DNA from: Rhodoferax bucti
GTDB lineage: Bacteria; Pseudomonadota; Gammaproteobacteria; Burkholderiales; Burkholderiaceae_C
Reading direction: 5' to 3'
Length of the DNA: 64,000 nucleotides
Assembly: GCF_005876985.1 (NCBI RefSeq)
Contig: NZ_VAHD01000001.1
Span: 1,054,001 to 1,118,000 of the forward strand
Shown here: piece by piece, positions 10,474-17,794 of the stretch
Layout of the letters: each line of letters opens with the position of its first letter
Position numbering within the stretch: the stretch's first letter is position 1
Position numbers and translations under genes: made by a program
Notes under the pieces: model-generated
What the model saw: the letters and a program-made list of their open reading frames with translations, nothing else
Told to the model about the DNA's origin: nothing
Databases searched by the model: none

Positions 10474-10752
10474 ATGACTCGTTCACTGAAAAAAGGTCCT
10501 TTCGTCGACCATCACCTGATTGCCAAGACCGAAAAGGCCGTGGCAACCAAGGACAAGAAGCCGATTAAGACTTGGTCCCGTCGCTCCATGATCCTGCCCG
10601 AATTCATCGGCTTGACCATCGCCGTTCACAACGGCAAGCAGCACGTGCCTGTCTATATCACCGATCAAATGGTTGGCCACAAGTTGGGTGAGTTCGCGCT
10701 CACACGTACTTTCAAGGGTCACCCTGCGGACAAAAAAGTCCAGAAGAAATAA
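10474..10752 (+). CDS. rpsS: 30S ribosomal protein S19
   Basis: 92 residues beginning [15 protein letters not shown], the standard S19 start; forms a head complex with S13. The central [20 protein letters not shown] and the end [14 protein letters not shown] are typical. Its stop is followed at once by a full AAGGAGGTGA Shine-Dalgarno sequence for rplV. Confidence 0.97.
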   Translation: MTRSLKKGPFVDHHLIAKTEKAVATKDKKPIKTWSRRSMILPEFIGLTIAVHNGKQHVPVYITDQMVGHKLGEFALTRTFKGHPADKKVQKK

Positions 10753-10762
10753 GGAGGTGACC

Positions 10763-11092
10763 ATGGAAACTCGTGCAACCCTTCGTGGCGTCCGTTTGTC
10801 TGTTGACAAGGGTCGTCTGGTCGCGGACCTGATCCGTGGCAAGAAAGTTGATCAAGCTCTGAACATCTTGCAATTCACACAGAAAAAAGCTGCTGTGATT
10901 ATCAAGAAGGTTCTGGAGTCCGCTATTGCCAATGCTGAACACAACGACGGCGCTGACATCGACGAATTGAAGGTGAAAACTATCTACGTTGAGCAAGGTG
11001 CTTCTTTGCGTCGCTTCACAGCCCGTGCAAAGGGCCGTGGCAATCAAATCCGCAAGCCCACGTGCCATGTGTACGTGACGGTTGGAAACTGA
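10763..11092 (+). CDS. rplV: 50S ribosomal protein L22
   Basis: 109 residues starting [20 protein letters not shown]. The start is fixed by AAGGAGGTGA at 10751-10760, one of the strongest ribosome binding sites in the window. L22 lines the exit tunnel; the beta-hairpin tip ([20 protein letters not shown]) that narrows it and carries macrolide-resistance positions is intact. Confidence 0.97.
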   Translation: METRATLRGVRLSVDKGRLVADLIRGKKVDQALNILQFTQKKAAVIIKKVLESAIANAEHNDGADIDELKVKTIYVEQGASLRRFTARAKGRGNQIRKPTCHVYVTVGN

Positions 11093-11108
11093 AAGAGGCC
11101 AGGAAGAT

Positions 11109-11990
11109 ATGGGACAAAAAATCCACCCAACCGGCTTTCGTTTGGCGATCAGCCGTAACTGGTCTTCTCGCTGGTACGCAAGCAACCGTGATTTCGCCGG
11201 CATGCTGTCGGAAGACATCAAGGTTCGTGAATACCTGAAGGCCAAGCTCAAGAACGCATCGGTTTCTCGCATCCTGATCGAGCGTCCTGCCAAGAACGCA
11301 CGTATCACCATTTTCTCGGCGCGTCCGGGCGTGGTGATCGGCAAGAAGGGTGAAGACATCGAAAACTTGAAGCGTGACCTGGGCAAGCAATTGGGCGTGC
11401 CAGTGGCAGTGAACATCGAAGAAGTGCGCAAGCCTGAAATCGATGCAAAGCTGATTGCTGACAGCATCACCCAACAGCTCGAAAAGCGCATCATGTTCCG
11501 TCGCGCCATGAAGCGTGCCATGCAAAACGCTATGCGTTTGGGCGCTCTTGGCATCAAGATCATGTCGTCTGGCCGTTTGAACGGTATCGAAATTGCACGT
11601 ACCGAGTGGTACCGTGAAGGCCGCGTGCCTTTGCACACACTGCGTGCTGATATCGACTACGGTACTTCTGAAGCCAAGACAACCTACGGCATCATTGGCG
11701 TGAAGGTTTGGGTCTACAAGGGTGATACCTTGGGACGCAACGATCTGCCAGTAGCCGTTGAGCCTCGCGCTGAAGAAGAGCGTCGTCCACGCGGTCCCCG
11801 CCGTGACGATCGTGGTGCACGCCCAGGCGCTGCTCCCCGTGGTGCACGTCGTCCCGCAGGTGGCAATGCCGCTCCTGCTGATGGCAGCGACAAACCCGCA
11901 GAAGCACTTGGTGCTGACGCTAAACCCGCCGTTAAGCGCGTTCGCAAAGTCGCCGCGCCAGCTGCAGCAGCTGACGGTAAAGGAGAATAA
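11109..11990 (+). CDS. rpsC: 30S ribosomal protein S3 with long basic/Ala-Pro tail
   Basis: 293 residues. The start at 11109 gives [14 protein letters not shown]; an upstream in-frame ATG would add nine residues and overlap rplV. The KH-type GxxG loop (VVIGKKGED) and C-terminal S3 domain are standard up to about residue 215. Beyond that comes a tail of about 75 residues rich in Arg, Pro, Ala and Asp ([18 protein letters not shown], later [16 protein letters not shown]) that the 233-residue E. coli protein lacks. Such extensions occur in Burkholderiales S3; they look intrinsically disordered and may contact mRNA or assembly factors. Confidence 0.96.
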   Translation: MGQKIHPTGFRLAISRNWSSRWYASNRDFAGMLSEDIKVREYLKAKLKNASVSRILIERPAKNARITIFSARPGVVIGKKGEDIENLKRDLGKQLGVPVAVNIEEVRKPEIDAKLIADSITQQLEKRIMFRRAMKRAMQNAMRLGALGIKIMSSGRLNGIEIARTEWYREGRVPLHTLRADIDYGTSEAKTTYGIIGVKVWVYKGDTLGRNDLPVAVEPRAEEERRPRGPRRDDRGARPGAAPRGARRPAGGNAAPADGSDKPAEALGADAKPAVKRVRKVAAPAAAADGKGE

Positions 11991-11992
11991 TC

Positions 11993-12409
11993 ATGTTGCA
12001 ACCCGCTCGCCGGAAATACCGCAAAGAGCAAAAGGGCCGTAACACCGGTATCGCAACCCGCGGAAGCTCGGTTGCCTTCGGTGACTTCGGTCTGAAATGT
12101 ACTGACCGCGGCCGTCTGACGGCTCGCCAGATTGAAGCTGCACGTCGTGCAATTTCCCGTCACGTGAAGCGTGGTGGTCGTATCTGGATCCGTGTGTTCC
12201 CTGACAAGCCGATCTCCCAAAAGCCTGCTGAAGTGCGTATGGGTAACGGTAAAGGTAACCCCGAGTACTACGTGGCTGAAATCCAGCCCGGCAAGATTGT
12301 GTTTGAGATCGTCGGCGTGCCCGAAGAACTCGCTCGCGAAGCTTTCCGTTTGGCCGCTGCCAAGCTGCCATTGCGTACTACATTTGTCAGCCGCATGATC
12401 GGCCAGTAA
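11993..12409 (+). CDS. rplP: 50S ribosomal protein L16
   Basis: 138 residues starting [21 protein letters not shown]16 lies by the A-site tRNA elbow on the 50S; the [16 protein letters not shown] and [12 protein letters not shown] segments are standard. Its ribosome binding site AGGAG overlaps the last codons of rpsC, so translation is likely coupled. Confidence 0.97.
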   Translation: MLQPARRKYRKEQKGRNTGIATRGSSVAFGDFGLKCTDRGRLTARQIEAARRAISRHVKRGGRIWIRVFPDKPISQKPAEVRMGNGKGNPEYYVAEIQPGKIVFEIVGVPEELAREAFRLAAAKLPLRTTFVSRMIGQ

Positions 12410-12425
12410 TTCAGGAGATATCGAA

Positions 12426-12635
12426 ATGACGAAAGCTGCTGAACTGCGCCAAAAAGACGTTGCTGGCCTGCAAAACGAAGTCAAAGAGCTGCAAAAAGCC
12501 CACTTTGGCCTGCGTATGCAAAAAGCCACGCAACAGATCAACAACACCGCTTCGCTGCGCTCTGCGCGCCGTGATATTGCTCGCGCCAAGACTATTCTTG
12601 TCGAAAAGCAAAGCGCTGAAAAATCCGCCAAATAA
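12426..12635 (+). CDS. rpmC: 50S ribosomal protein L29
   Basis: 69 residues, two-helix coiled-coil protein at the tunnel exit ([20 protein letters not shown] at the N-terminus). Preceded by CAGGAGATATC, 16 nt after rplP, 10 nt before rpsQ. The length is within the family range. Confidence 0.96.
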   Translation: MTKAAELRQKDVAGLQNEVKELQKAHFGLRMQKATQQINNTASLRSARRDIARAKTILVEKQSAEKSAK

Positions 12636-12645
12636 GGAGCGATAA

Positions 12646-12915
12646 ATGACGGAAGCTAAAAAATCCCTCAAGCGCACCTTGATTGGCAAGGTGGTCAGCG
12701 ACAAGCGTGCTAAGACTGTGACCGTGCTGATTGAGCGCCGTGTGAAGCACGAGCTTTACGGCAAGATCGTTGCAAAGACCAGCAAGTATCACGCCCACGA
12801 CGAAAAAGGCGAGTACAAGTTGGGCGATGTGATCGAAATCACAGAGAGCAAGCCCATTTCCAAAACCAAGAACTGGGTTGCGACCCGCTTGGTGGAAAAG
12901 GCAGCTGCGGTTTAA
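12646..12915 (+). CDS. rpsQ: 30S ribosomal protein S17
   Basis: 89 residues; [20 protein letters not shown] and the RVKHELYGK segment are typical of S17, an early 16S rRNA binder. Last gene of this ribosomal protein unit: the rplN-rplX-rplE genes that follow rpsQ in most bacteria are not in this window, and a strong terminator closes the operon. Confidence 0.97.
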   Translation: MTEAKKSLKRTLIGKVVSDKRAKTVTVLIERRVKHELYGKIVAKTSKYHAHDEKGEYKLGDVIEITESKPISKTKNWVATRLVEKAAAV

Positions 12916-12947
12916 GTCTTTACGACTTCATCACTGCAGTTGATTAG

Positions 12948-12974
12948 AAAACGGCCCACAATGTGGGCCGTTTT
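12948..12974 (+). terminator. intrinsic terminator of the rplC-rpsQ operon
   Basis: AAAACGGCCC and GGGCCGTTTT pair in a 10-bp stem (up to 12 bp with the inner C-G/A-T pairs), ending in TTTTCATT. It lies 33 nt past the rpsQ stop. The flanking A and T runs suggest action in both directions. Confidence 0.88.
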
Positions 12975-13007
12975 CATTGGTACTTACACATTGCACAAGG
13001 AGCAAAC

Positions 13008-13514
13008 ATGATTCAAGTTGGTGACGCCCTTCCCGCGACCACGTTGATGGAGTATTCCGAGGTCGAGGGAGAGGGCTGCAGCATCGGTCCTAACCCCGTG
13101 GACGTTGTAAAGGCCACTGCAGGCAAGACGATTGCGCTGTTTGCGCTGCCCGGTGCGTTCACCCCCACGTGTTCAGCAAAGCATGTGCCAGGTTATGTGG
13201 AAAGTGCCGAAGAATTCAAGGCTGCCGGCGTAGACGAAATCTGGTGCGTGAGCGTGAACGACGCCTTCGTGATGGGCGCTTGGGCGCGTGATCAGAAGAC
13301 CGGCACCAAAGTACGCATGTTGGGTGATGGCGATGCAGCGTTTGCCAAGGCCACGGGTCTGACATTGGACCTGACCGGAAAAGGTCTGGGTTTGCGCAGC
13401 AACCGTTACTCCATGCTGGTGAAGGACGGCAAAGTAGTCACCCTCAATATTGAAGGCCCTGGCAAGTTCGAGGTGAGTGACGCGGCGACGCTGCTCGCAC
13501 AAGCCCGCAGCTAA
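13008..13514 (+). CDS. peroxiredoxin, Prx5 type
   Basis: 168 residues; a thiol peroxidase that reduces hydrogen and organic peroxides. The peroxidatic Cys55 lies in PGAFTPTCS, and the downstream ATGLTLDLTGKGLGLRSNRYSMLV block is characteristic of the Prx5/AhpE-like group. Further cysteines at 24 and in IWCVS could act as resolving residues. The start at 13008 follows AAGGAG; an in-frame upstream ATG would lie inside the rpsQ terminator and is rejected. Reductant unknown. Confidence 0.93.
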   Translation: MIQVGDALPATTLMEYSEVEGEGCSIGPNPVDVVKATAGKTIALFALPGAFTPTCSAKHVPGYVESAEEFKAAGVDEIWCVSVNDAFVMGAWARDQKTGTKVRMLGDGDAAFAKATGLTLDLTGKGLGLRSNRYSMLVKDGKVVTLNIEGPGKFEVSDAATLLAQARS

Positions 13515-13532
13515 TTTCCTGCAAGGTGCCGC

Positions 13533-14039
13533 TCAGAGCGTCACCTTGAGGTAATGCGCACCGGCTATTGGGTTGAAATAGTACGGTGGCACTTCTTCAA
13601 AGCCTAAGTCCTCATACAGGGCGCGGGCGGTTTCCATTTCATCCAGTGTGTCCAGCAAGACGGATTCATATCCCGCTTCGCGTGCAGCATCCAAAATAGC
13701 CTCAACCAAAATGCGACCCAAGCCCAAGCGCCGGTATTCTGGCTTGATGTAGAGCCGCTTCATTTCTGCCGCATTGGGGTAGTCCGAGGTGTCCAAGGGG
13801 CGCAAGGCACAGCAGCCCGTCCACGTGCCGTCGCAGTTCACGAGCAGCAGCGCTCCGCGTGTTGGCCCGTATTCACCGGGTAAAGCAGCCAGCTCTTCCT
13901 CAAAATTCTGAAAACACAAGTCCACCGACAAGCTGGCGGCGTATTCACGGAAAAGTGTGCGCGTGGCATCTATCTCTGCCGAAGAGCACGCACGAATCAC
14001 GGTGTATTGCTGAGAAGCTGCGGTATCGGGCTGGAGCAT
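13533..14039 (-). CDS. GNAT family N-acetyltransferase
   Basis: 168 residues with the GNAT fold. The acetyl-CoA pyrophosphate loop is YRRLGLGR (R-x-x-G-x-G), preceded by the beta strand MKRLYI and followed by the long helix ILVEAILDAAREAGY; LDTLDEMETARALYEDLGF is the usual C-terminal region. The substrate is unknown. The ATG at 14039 is preferred over a TTG six codons upstream. Convergent with the peroxiredoxin gene, 18 nt apart. Confidence 0.88.
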   Translation of the reverse strand: MLQPDTAASQQYTVIRACSSAEIDATRTLFREYAASLSVDLCFQNFEEELAALPGEYGPTRGALLLVNCDGTWTGCCALRPLDTSDYPNAAEMKRLYIKPEYRRLGLGRILVEAILDAAREAGYESVLLDTLDEMETARALYEDLGFEEVPPYYFNPIAGAHYLKVTL

Positions 14040-14100
14040 GAGTAGGGCGAGGCGCAATAGGTTTAGGCAAGGAGATGCAAACCAGTCTTGCCGCCGACGA

Positions 14101-14598
14101 TTAGCTTTCTTTCAGCAGCTTTTCAATCAGCTGGTGCAGCTCTGCAAAGTCGGGCTGTCCGATATAGCGCTTCACAATCTCTCCCCGCTTGTTCACGAGG
14201 TAGCTGGTCGGCGTTAAGGCCACATCGCCCCACGACTTGGCAACCGCACCGGTGTTATCGATGGCCACGTCAAACGGCAACTGGCGGGTCTGGGCAAAGT
14301 TCACCACATAGCTGGGTGGGTCGTAAGCCATGGCGACGGCCAACATGGAGTAGCCTTGGCCTTTGTACTTTTGGTACGTCTCCGCCATATGTGGCATTTC
14401 AGCGACGCAGGTGGTGCAGCTGGTGGCCCAGAAATTCACCAAGGTCACTTGGCCTCGCAGGTCGCTGGTGGTCTTGGTGCTGCCATCCAACAGCACAAAG
14501 GTAGATGCCGGCGCGGCTTCGCTCCCGCTTGTGAATAATGCGGCAGCACCTAAAACGCAAGCAGCTACGATGCTGCCCACCACAATCAGTTTCTTCAT
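14101..14598 (-). CDS. TlpA-like thioredoxin-fold protein, exported
   Basis: 165 residues from the ATG at 14598 (MKKLIVVGS). A hydrophobic N-terminal segment of about 22 residues is a signal peptide or anchor, so the thioredoxin domain acts in the periplasm. The active site is WATSCTTC (C-x2-C), followed by the usual cis-proline region TPTSYLVNKRGEIV. This is the TlpA/ResA group, which reduces disulfides, often for cytochrome c maturation. Divergent from the DUF4197 gene with only 14 nt between the two starts. Confidence 0.9.
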   Translation of the reverse strand: MKKLIVVGSIVAACVLGAAALFTSGSEAAPASTFVLLDGSTKTTSDLRGQVTLVNFWATSCTTCVAEMPHMAETYQKYKGQGYSMLAVAMAYDPPSYVVNFAQTRQLPFDVAIDNTGAVAKSWGDVALTPTSYLVNKRGEIVKRYIGQPDFAELHQLIEKLLKES

Positions 14599-14612
14599 AG
14601 TAGGAATCCACA

Positions 14613-15317
14613 ATGGACCGTCGACAGTTTAATTCTTTATCGCTCAACGCACTGGCATTTGCAGGCTTGTGGGCGCATACCCAAGCCAGGGCGCTCAGTC
14701 TGGCTGAGTTGAGCAACGCCGATGCAAGCAAGGGCTTGAAGCTTGCGTTGGAAAAAGGTGCCAGCGCGGCCATTGCACAGCTTGGCACGGTAGATGGATT
14801 CCTGGGTAACGAAAAAGTTCGCATTCCCCTGCCGGGATACTTGGAAGACGCCGCCAAATTGCTACGGACGTTCGGTCAGGGCGCCCGCGTGGACGAATTG
14901 GTGACATCGATGAACCGTGGTGCGGAAGCCGCCGTGCTCATGGCCAAAGACCTGCTGGCACAAGCCGTGAAGTCGATGACGGTGCAGGACGCCAAAGGCA
15001 TTCTGGGGGGCGGTGACACCGCCGTGACGGAGTTCTTCGCGGGCAAGACCCGCGCGCCCTTGGGGGTGAAGTTTCTCCCCATCGTGACGCAGGCGACAGC
15101 CAAGGTCGGTTTGGCGGACAAATACAACCAACTCGCGGGTAAGGCCTCCGAGCTGGGGTTGATGAAAAAAGAAGATGCCAATATCCAGCAGTACGTCACC
15201 GGCAAAACCCTGGACGGCTTGTATTTCATGATCTCCGAAGAGGAGAAAAAAATCCGCCAGAACCCGGTAGCGTACGGAAGCAGCGTGTTGAGCAAGGTAT
15301 TCGGCGCTTTGCAATGA
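14613..15317 (+). CDS. DUF4197 domain protein, exported
   Basis: 234 residues. A signal peptide is visible at the N-terminus, starting MDRRQ (a twin Arg as in Tat signals) and ending near LWAHTQARA. The body is the helical DUF4197 fold (GLKLALEKGASAAIAQLG, PLPGYLEDAAKLLRTFG, GLYFMISEEEKKIRQNP). No function is known; homologs occur widely in Gram-negative bacteria. Its stop overlaps the next gene by 4 nt (ATGA), so the two are translationally coupled. Confidence 0.88.
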   Translation: MDRRQFNSLSLNALAFAGLWAHTQARALSLAELSNADASKGLKLALEKGASAAIAQLGTVDGFLGNEKVRIPLPGYLEDAAKLLRTFGQGARVDELVTSMNRGAEAAVLMAKDLLAQAVKSMTVQDAKGILGGGDTAVTEFFAGKTRAPLGVKFLPIVTQATAKVGLADKYNQLAGKASELGLMKKEDANIQQYVTGKTLDGLYFMISEEEKKIRQNPVAYGSSVLSKVFGALQ

Positions 15318-15847
15318 CCATGCGGAGCAATCTGTGCGCGCTGGGCCGTGGTGGTCTGGGTGGTATAGCAGTGGTTGCGCTGCTGGGCGCTCTTACGGCC
15401 TGCAGCCCGGGGCTGAATTGGCGCCAAGTTCCCATTGCCGGAATGACGGCCATGCTGCCCTGCAAACCCGACACCGCAGAGCGCACCGTGAGCTTGGGAG
15501 GGCAAGCCTTGCCCATGCAAATGGCGGGCTGTGAGGCCGAGGGCAGTCTGTTTGCGGTCAGCCACATGGAGGCGCCCCGTGCGGCGGACGTGCCTGCGCT
15601 CCAGCGCGAATGGCAGCAACAAGCTTTGGCGTCCATGCGCGCGAGTACGTTTACGCTGAGCACCCAAGGAGTGCCCGCATGGGCGCAGCAAGCAATGGGT
15701 GTGCAAACCGTAGGCAGCGGGCCCGACGGAAAGCCGCTGCGGGCACACCTGCGCTGGCTGGTGCGGGGCGCGCATATCTACCACCTCGCGGTGTACGGAA
15801 GCGCGATCCCGGACACCCTGACAGAACCCATGACCCTGGAACCCTGA
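15314..15847 (+). CDS. hypothetical lipoprotein
   Basis: 177 residues with a lipoprotein signal peptide: a hydrophobic stretch GLGGIAVVALLGALTAC ends in the lipobox LTAC, so the mature protein would be lipid-anchored from that Cys. The mature part has no recognised domain; two more cysteines (in MLPCKPD and GCEAEG) could form a disulfide. Starts within the stop of the DUF4197 gene (ATGA) and ends at the start of the MFS gene (TGATG). Confidence 0.72.
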   Translation: MTMRSNLCALGRGGLGGIAVVALLGALTACSPGLNWRQVPIAGMTAMLPCKPDTAERTVSLGGQALPMQMAGCEAEGSLFAVSHMEAPRAADVPALQREWQQQALASMRASTFTLSTQGVPAWAQQAMGVQTVGSGPDGKPLRAHLRWLVRGAHIYHLAVYGSAIPDTLTEPMTLEP

Positions 15848-17082
15848 TGCACCCCGACACCCTTCCGCGCCGCCAAGCGATTGCCGTTTTTGTGGCGTTT
15901 GCGCTCGCCTATCTTTTGTCCGCACTGATCAGGGCGATTACTGCCACCCTGGCGCCTACGCTGGTGCAGGAATTTCAACTTCGGTCTGCGGACCTCGGTT
16001 TGCTCGCGGGAGGCTATTTCCTGGGCTTCGCGGCCATGCAACTACCGCTGGGGCGGTGGCTGGACCGGCATGGCCCGCGCAAAGTGGTGCTGCTGTTTTT
16101 GCTCGCTGCCGTAGCCGGATGTGCTGCGTTTGCCGCCGCCGATCAGTTTGCCGGTTTGCTGGTGGGGCGCATTCTGTGCGGCATGGGCGTGAGCGCGTGT
16201 TTGATGGCGCCGCTCACCGGTTACCGCCGCTGGTACCCGAAAGACCAGCTCATGCGGGCGAACTCCTGGATGCTGATGGTGGGGGCTTCCGGCATGGTGG
16301 CGTCGACCTTGCCCGTGCAGTGGCTGATGCCGCTGGTGGGGTGGCGCGGCATTTTTCTGGCGCTGGGAGCCTTGGTGGTGCTGAGCATGCTCATCATCCG
16401 GTGGCAGGTGCCTGCTTGGAAGGCCCAGGAGGCCGCAGGTCCGGCGGCAGACGGTGCGGCCCCCGATGCGGGGTATGCCGCTATCTGGCGGCATCCGTAT
16501 TTCCGCCGCCTGGCGCCCCTGGGCTTCTTTAACTATGGCGGCATGGTGGCCCTGCAAACCTTGTGGGCCGGCCCCTGGATGACCAAGGTCGCCGGCTACA
16601 GCCCCGCACAGGCGGCAACCGGGCTGTTCTGGTTGAACCTTGCCATGCTGGTCACCTACTGGCTGTGGGGGATGGCCAACCCGTGGTTGAGCCGGCGCGG
16701 CCTCAGCGCGGAGAAGCTCATCCGTCAATGGATGCCGCTGAATTTCGTGCTACTTGCTATCTTAATCATAGCTGGCGGCTCATATTCTGCGTGGGCTGGC
16801 GTGCTGTTGAGCTTGGTATGTGTGAGCTGCACGGTGGCCGCACTGGCCCAGCCTGCAGTGGGCATGGCGTTTCCGGGGCATATGGCGGGGCGGGCGCTGT
16901 CGGCTTACAACCTGGTGATATTTGCCGGGGTGTTTGCGGTGCAATGGGGCATTGGTTTGTTGGTGGACGGGTTCAAGGCCGGAGGCCTGCTGGAGGCGCA
17001 AGCGCTACAAGCCGCGTTCGCAGTCTACGGGGCCACCTGCGTGGCAGCCTACCTGGTGGCCTGCAAAGCAAAGGCGCCATAA
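15847..17082 (+). CDS. MFS transporter
   Basis: 411 residues, 12 predicted membrane helices in two bundles. The family loop between helices 2 and 3 is WLDRHGPRK, and the same half begins YLLSALIRAITATLAPTLVQ. The start at 15847 overlaps the upstream stop (TGATG); a longer in-frame start would run through the lipoprotein gene. The substrate cannot be told. Odd feature: codons for about residues 304-318 (VLLAILIIAGGSYSA) are AT-rich and rare for this genome and coincide with a dispersed repeat copy. Confidence 0.9.
   Translation: MHPDTLPRRQAIAVFVAFALAYLLSALIRAITATLAPTLVQEFQLRSADLGLLAGGYFLGFAAMQLPLGRWLDRHGPRKVVLLFLLAAVAGCAAFAAADQFAGLLVGRILCGMGVSACLMAPLTGYRRWYPKDQLMRANSWMLMVGASGMVASTLPVQWLMPLVGWRGIFLALGALVVLSMLIIRWQVPAWKAQEAAGPAADGAAPDAGYAAIWRHPYFRRLAPLGFFNYGGMVALQTLWAGPWMTKVAGYSPAQAATGLFWLNLAMLVTYWLWGMANPWLSRRGLSAEKLIRQWMPLNFVLLAILIIAGGSYSAWAGVLLSLVCVSCTVAALAQPAVGMAFPGHMAGRALSAYNLVIFAGVFAVQWGIGLLVDGFKAGGLLEAQALQAAFAVYGATCVAAYLVACKAKAP
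16756..16801 (+). repeat. 46-nt two-stem dispersed repeat, copy B (inside MFS gene)
   Basis: GCTAT, 7 nt, ATAGC, TGGCGGCTC, 9 nt, GTGGGCTGGCG. The first stem is perfect, the second half degenerate. It lies on the coding strand with GCT as an Ala codon and encodes part of a membrane helix and the following loop. Confidence 0.6.
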
Positions 17083-17105
17083 TCAACGCCCACACCTGAC
17101 ACACC

Positions 17106-17552
17106 ATGAACACCGGAATTCTCCTCGTCGCCCACGCCCCACTCGCCAGCGCGTTGCGGGAGTGTGTGCTGCATGTGTATCCGGATGCAGGCGCAGCGCT
17201 GGTGGCACTGGATGTACCTGCCCATGAAGACCCGGAGGTCACACGTCGGGCGGCCAAAGCACTGCTCACCGGCCTAGGGGCTCCCCAAGTCTTGGTGCTG
17301 ACCGATGTGTTTGGCGCTACCCCTTGCAACGTGGCGCAAAAGGTGGTAGACGGCTTCCACTCCAAGCTGGTTGCAGGGGTAAATTTGCCGATGCTGCTGC
17401 GCATCGTCAACTACCGCAGCGAGCCTCTGGATGTGCTGGTGACCCGTGCGCTGGCCGGCGGCTCCCAGAGCATCATGCAAGTGGCCGTGACGGCCCCACA
17501 AAACCAACATCGAAAAAACCATGATCAGCACCAACACGACCATAGTCAATAA
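17106..17552 (+). CDS. PTS mannose-family IIA component
   Basis: 148 residues of the EIIA-Man fold. The phosphorylated residue is His10 in ILLVAHAPLA; VLTDVFGATPCNVA and NLPMLLRIVNYR are family motifs. The last 20 residues (ending HRKNHDQHQHDHSQ) are His/Gln/Asn-rich, because the gene runs 32 nt into ptsH in another frame. HPr and EI follow directly but no IIB or IIC genes, so this IIA probably serves regulation rather than sugar uptake. Confidence 0.92.
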   Translation: MNTGILLVAHAPLASALRECVLHVYPDAGAALVALDVPAHEDPEVTRRAAKALLTGLGAPQVLVLTDVFGATPCNVAQKVVDGFHSKLVAGVNLPMLLRIVNYRSEPLDVLVTRALAGGSQSIMQVAVTAPQNQHRKNHDQHQHDHSQ

Positions 17553-17790
17553 GCTGGGCCTGCATGCGCGCGCCTCGGCCAAGTTCACCAAGCTCGCAGG
17601 CAGTTTTCCGTGCGAGGTGTGGATGTCCCGCGGCGAGCGCCGGGTGAATGCCAAAAGCATCATGGGCGTCATGATGCTGGCGGCCGGGCTGGGGGCCGAA
17701 ATTACCCTGGAGACCAATGGTGCTCAGGAGCAAGAAGCCATGGATGCCCTGCTGGCGCTGATCAACGACAAGTTCGGCGAGGGCGAATAA
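17521..17790 (+). CDS. ptsH: phosphocarrier protein HPr
   Basis: 89 residues. Phosphorylation site His15 in KLGLHARAS; Ser46 in NAKSIMG is the regulatory serine used by HPr kinase, which many betaproteobacteria have. It shuttles phosphate from EI to the IIA protein. Overlaps the IIA gene by 32 nt, with no clear Shine-Dalgarno sequence, so translation is probably coupled. Confidence 0.95.
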   Translation: MISTNTTIVNKLGLHARASAKFTKLAGSFPCEVWMSRGERRVNAKSIMGVMMLAAGLGAEITLETNGAQEQEAMDALLALINDKFGEGE

Positions 17791-17794
17791 GCGC

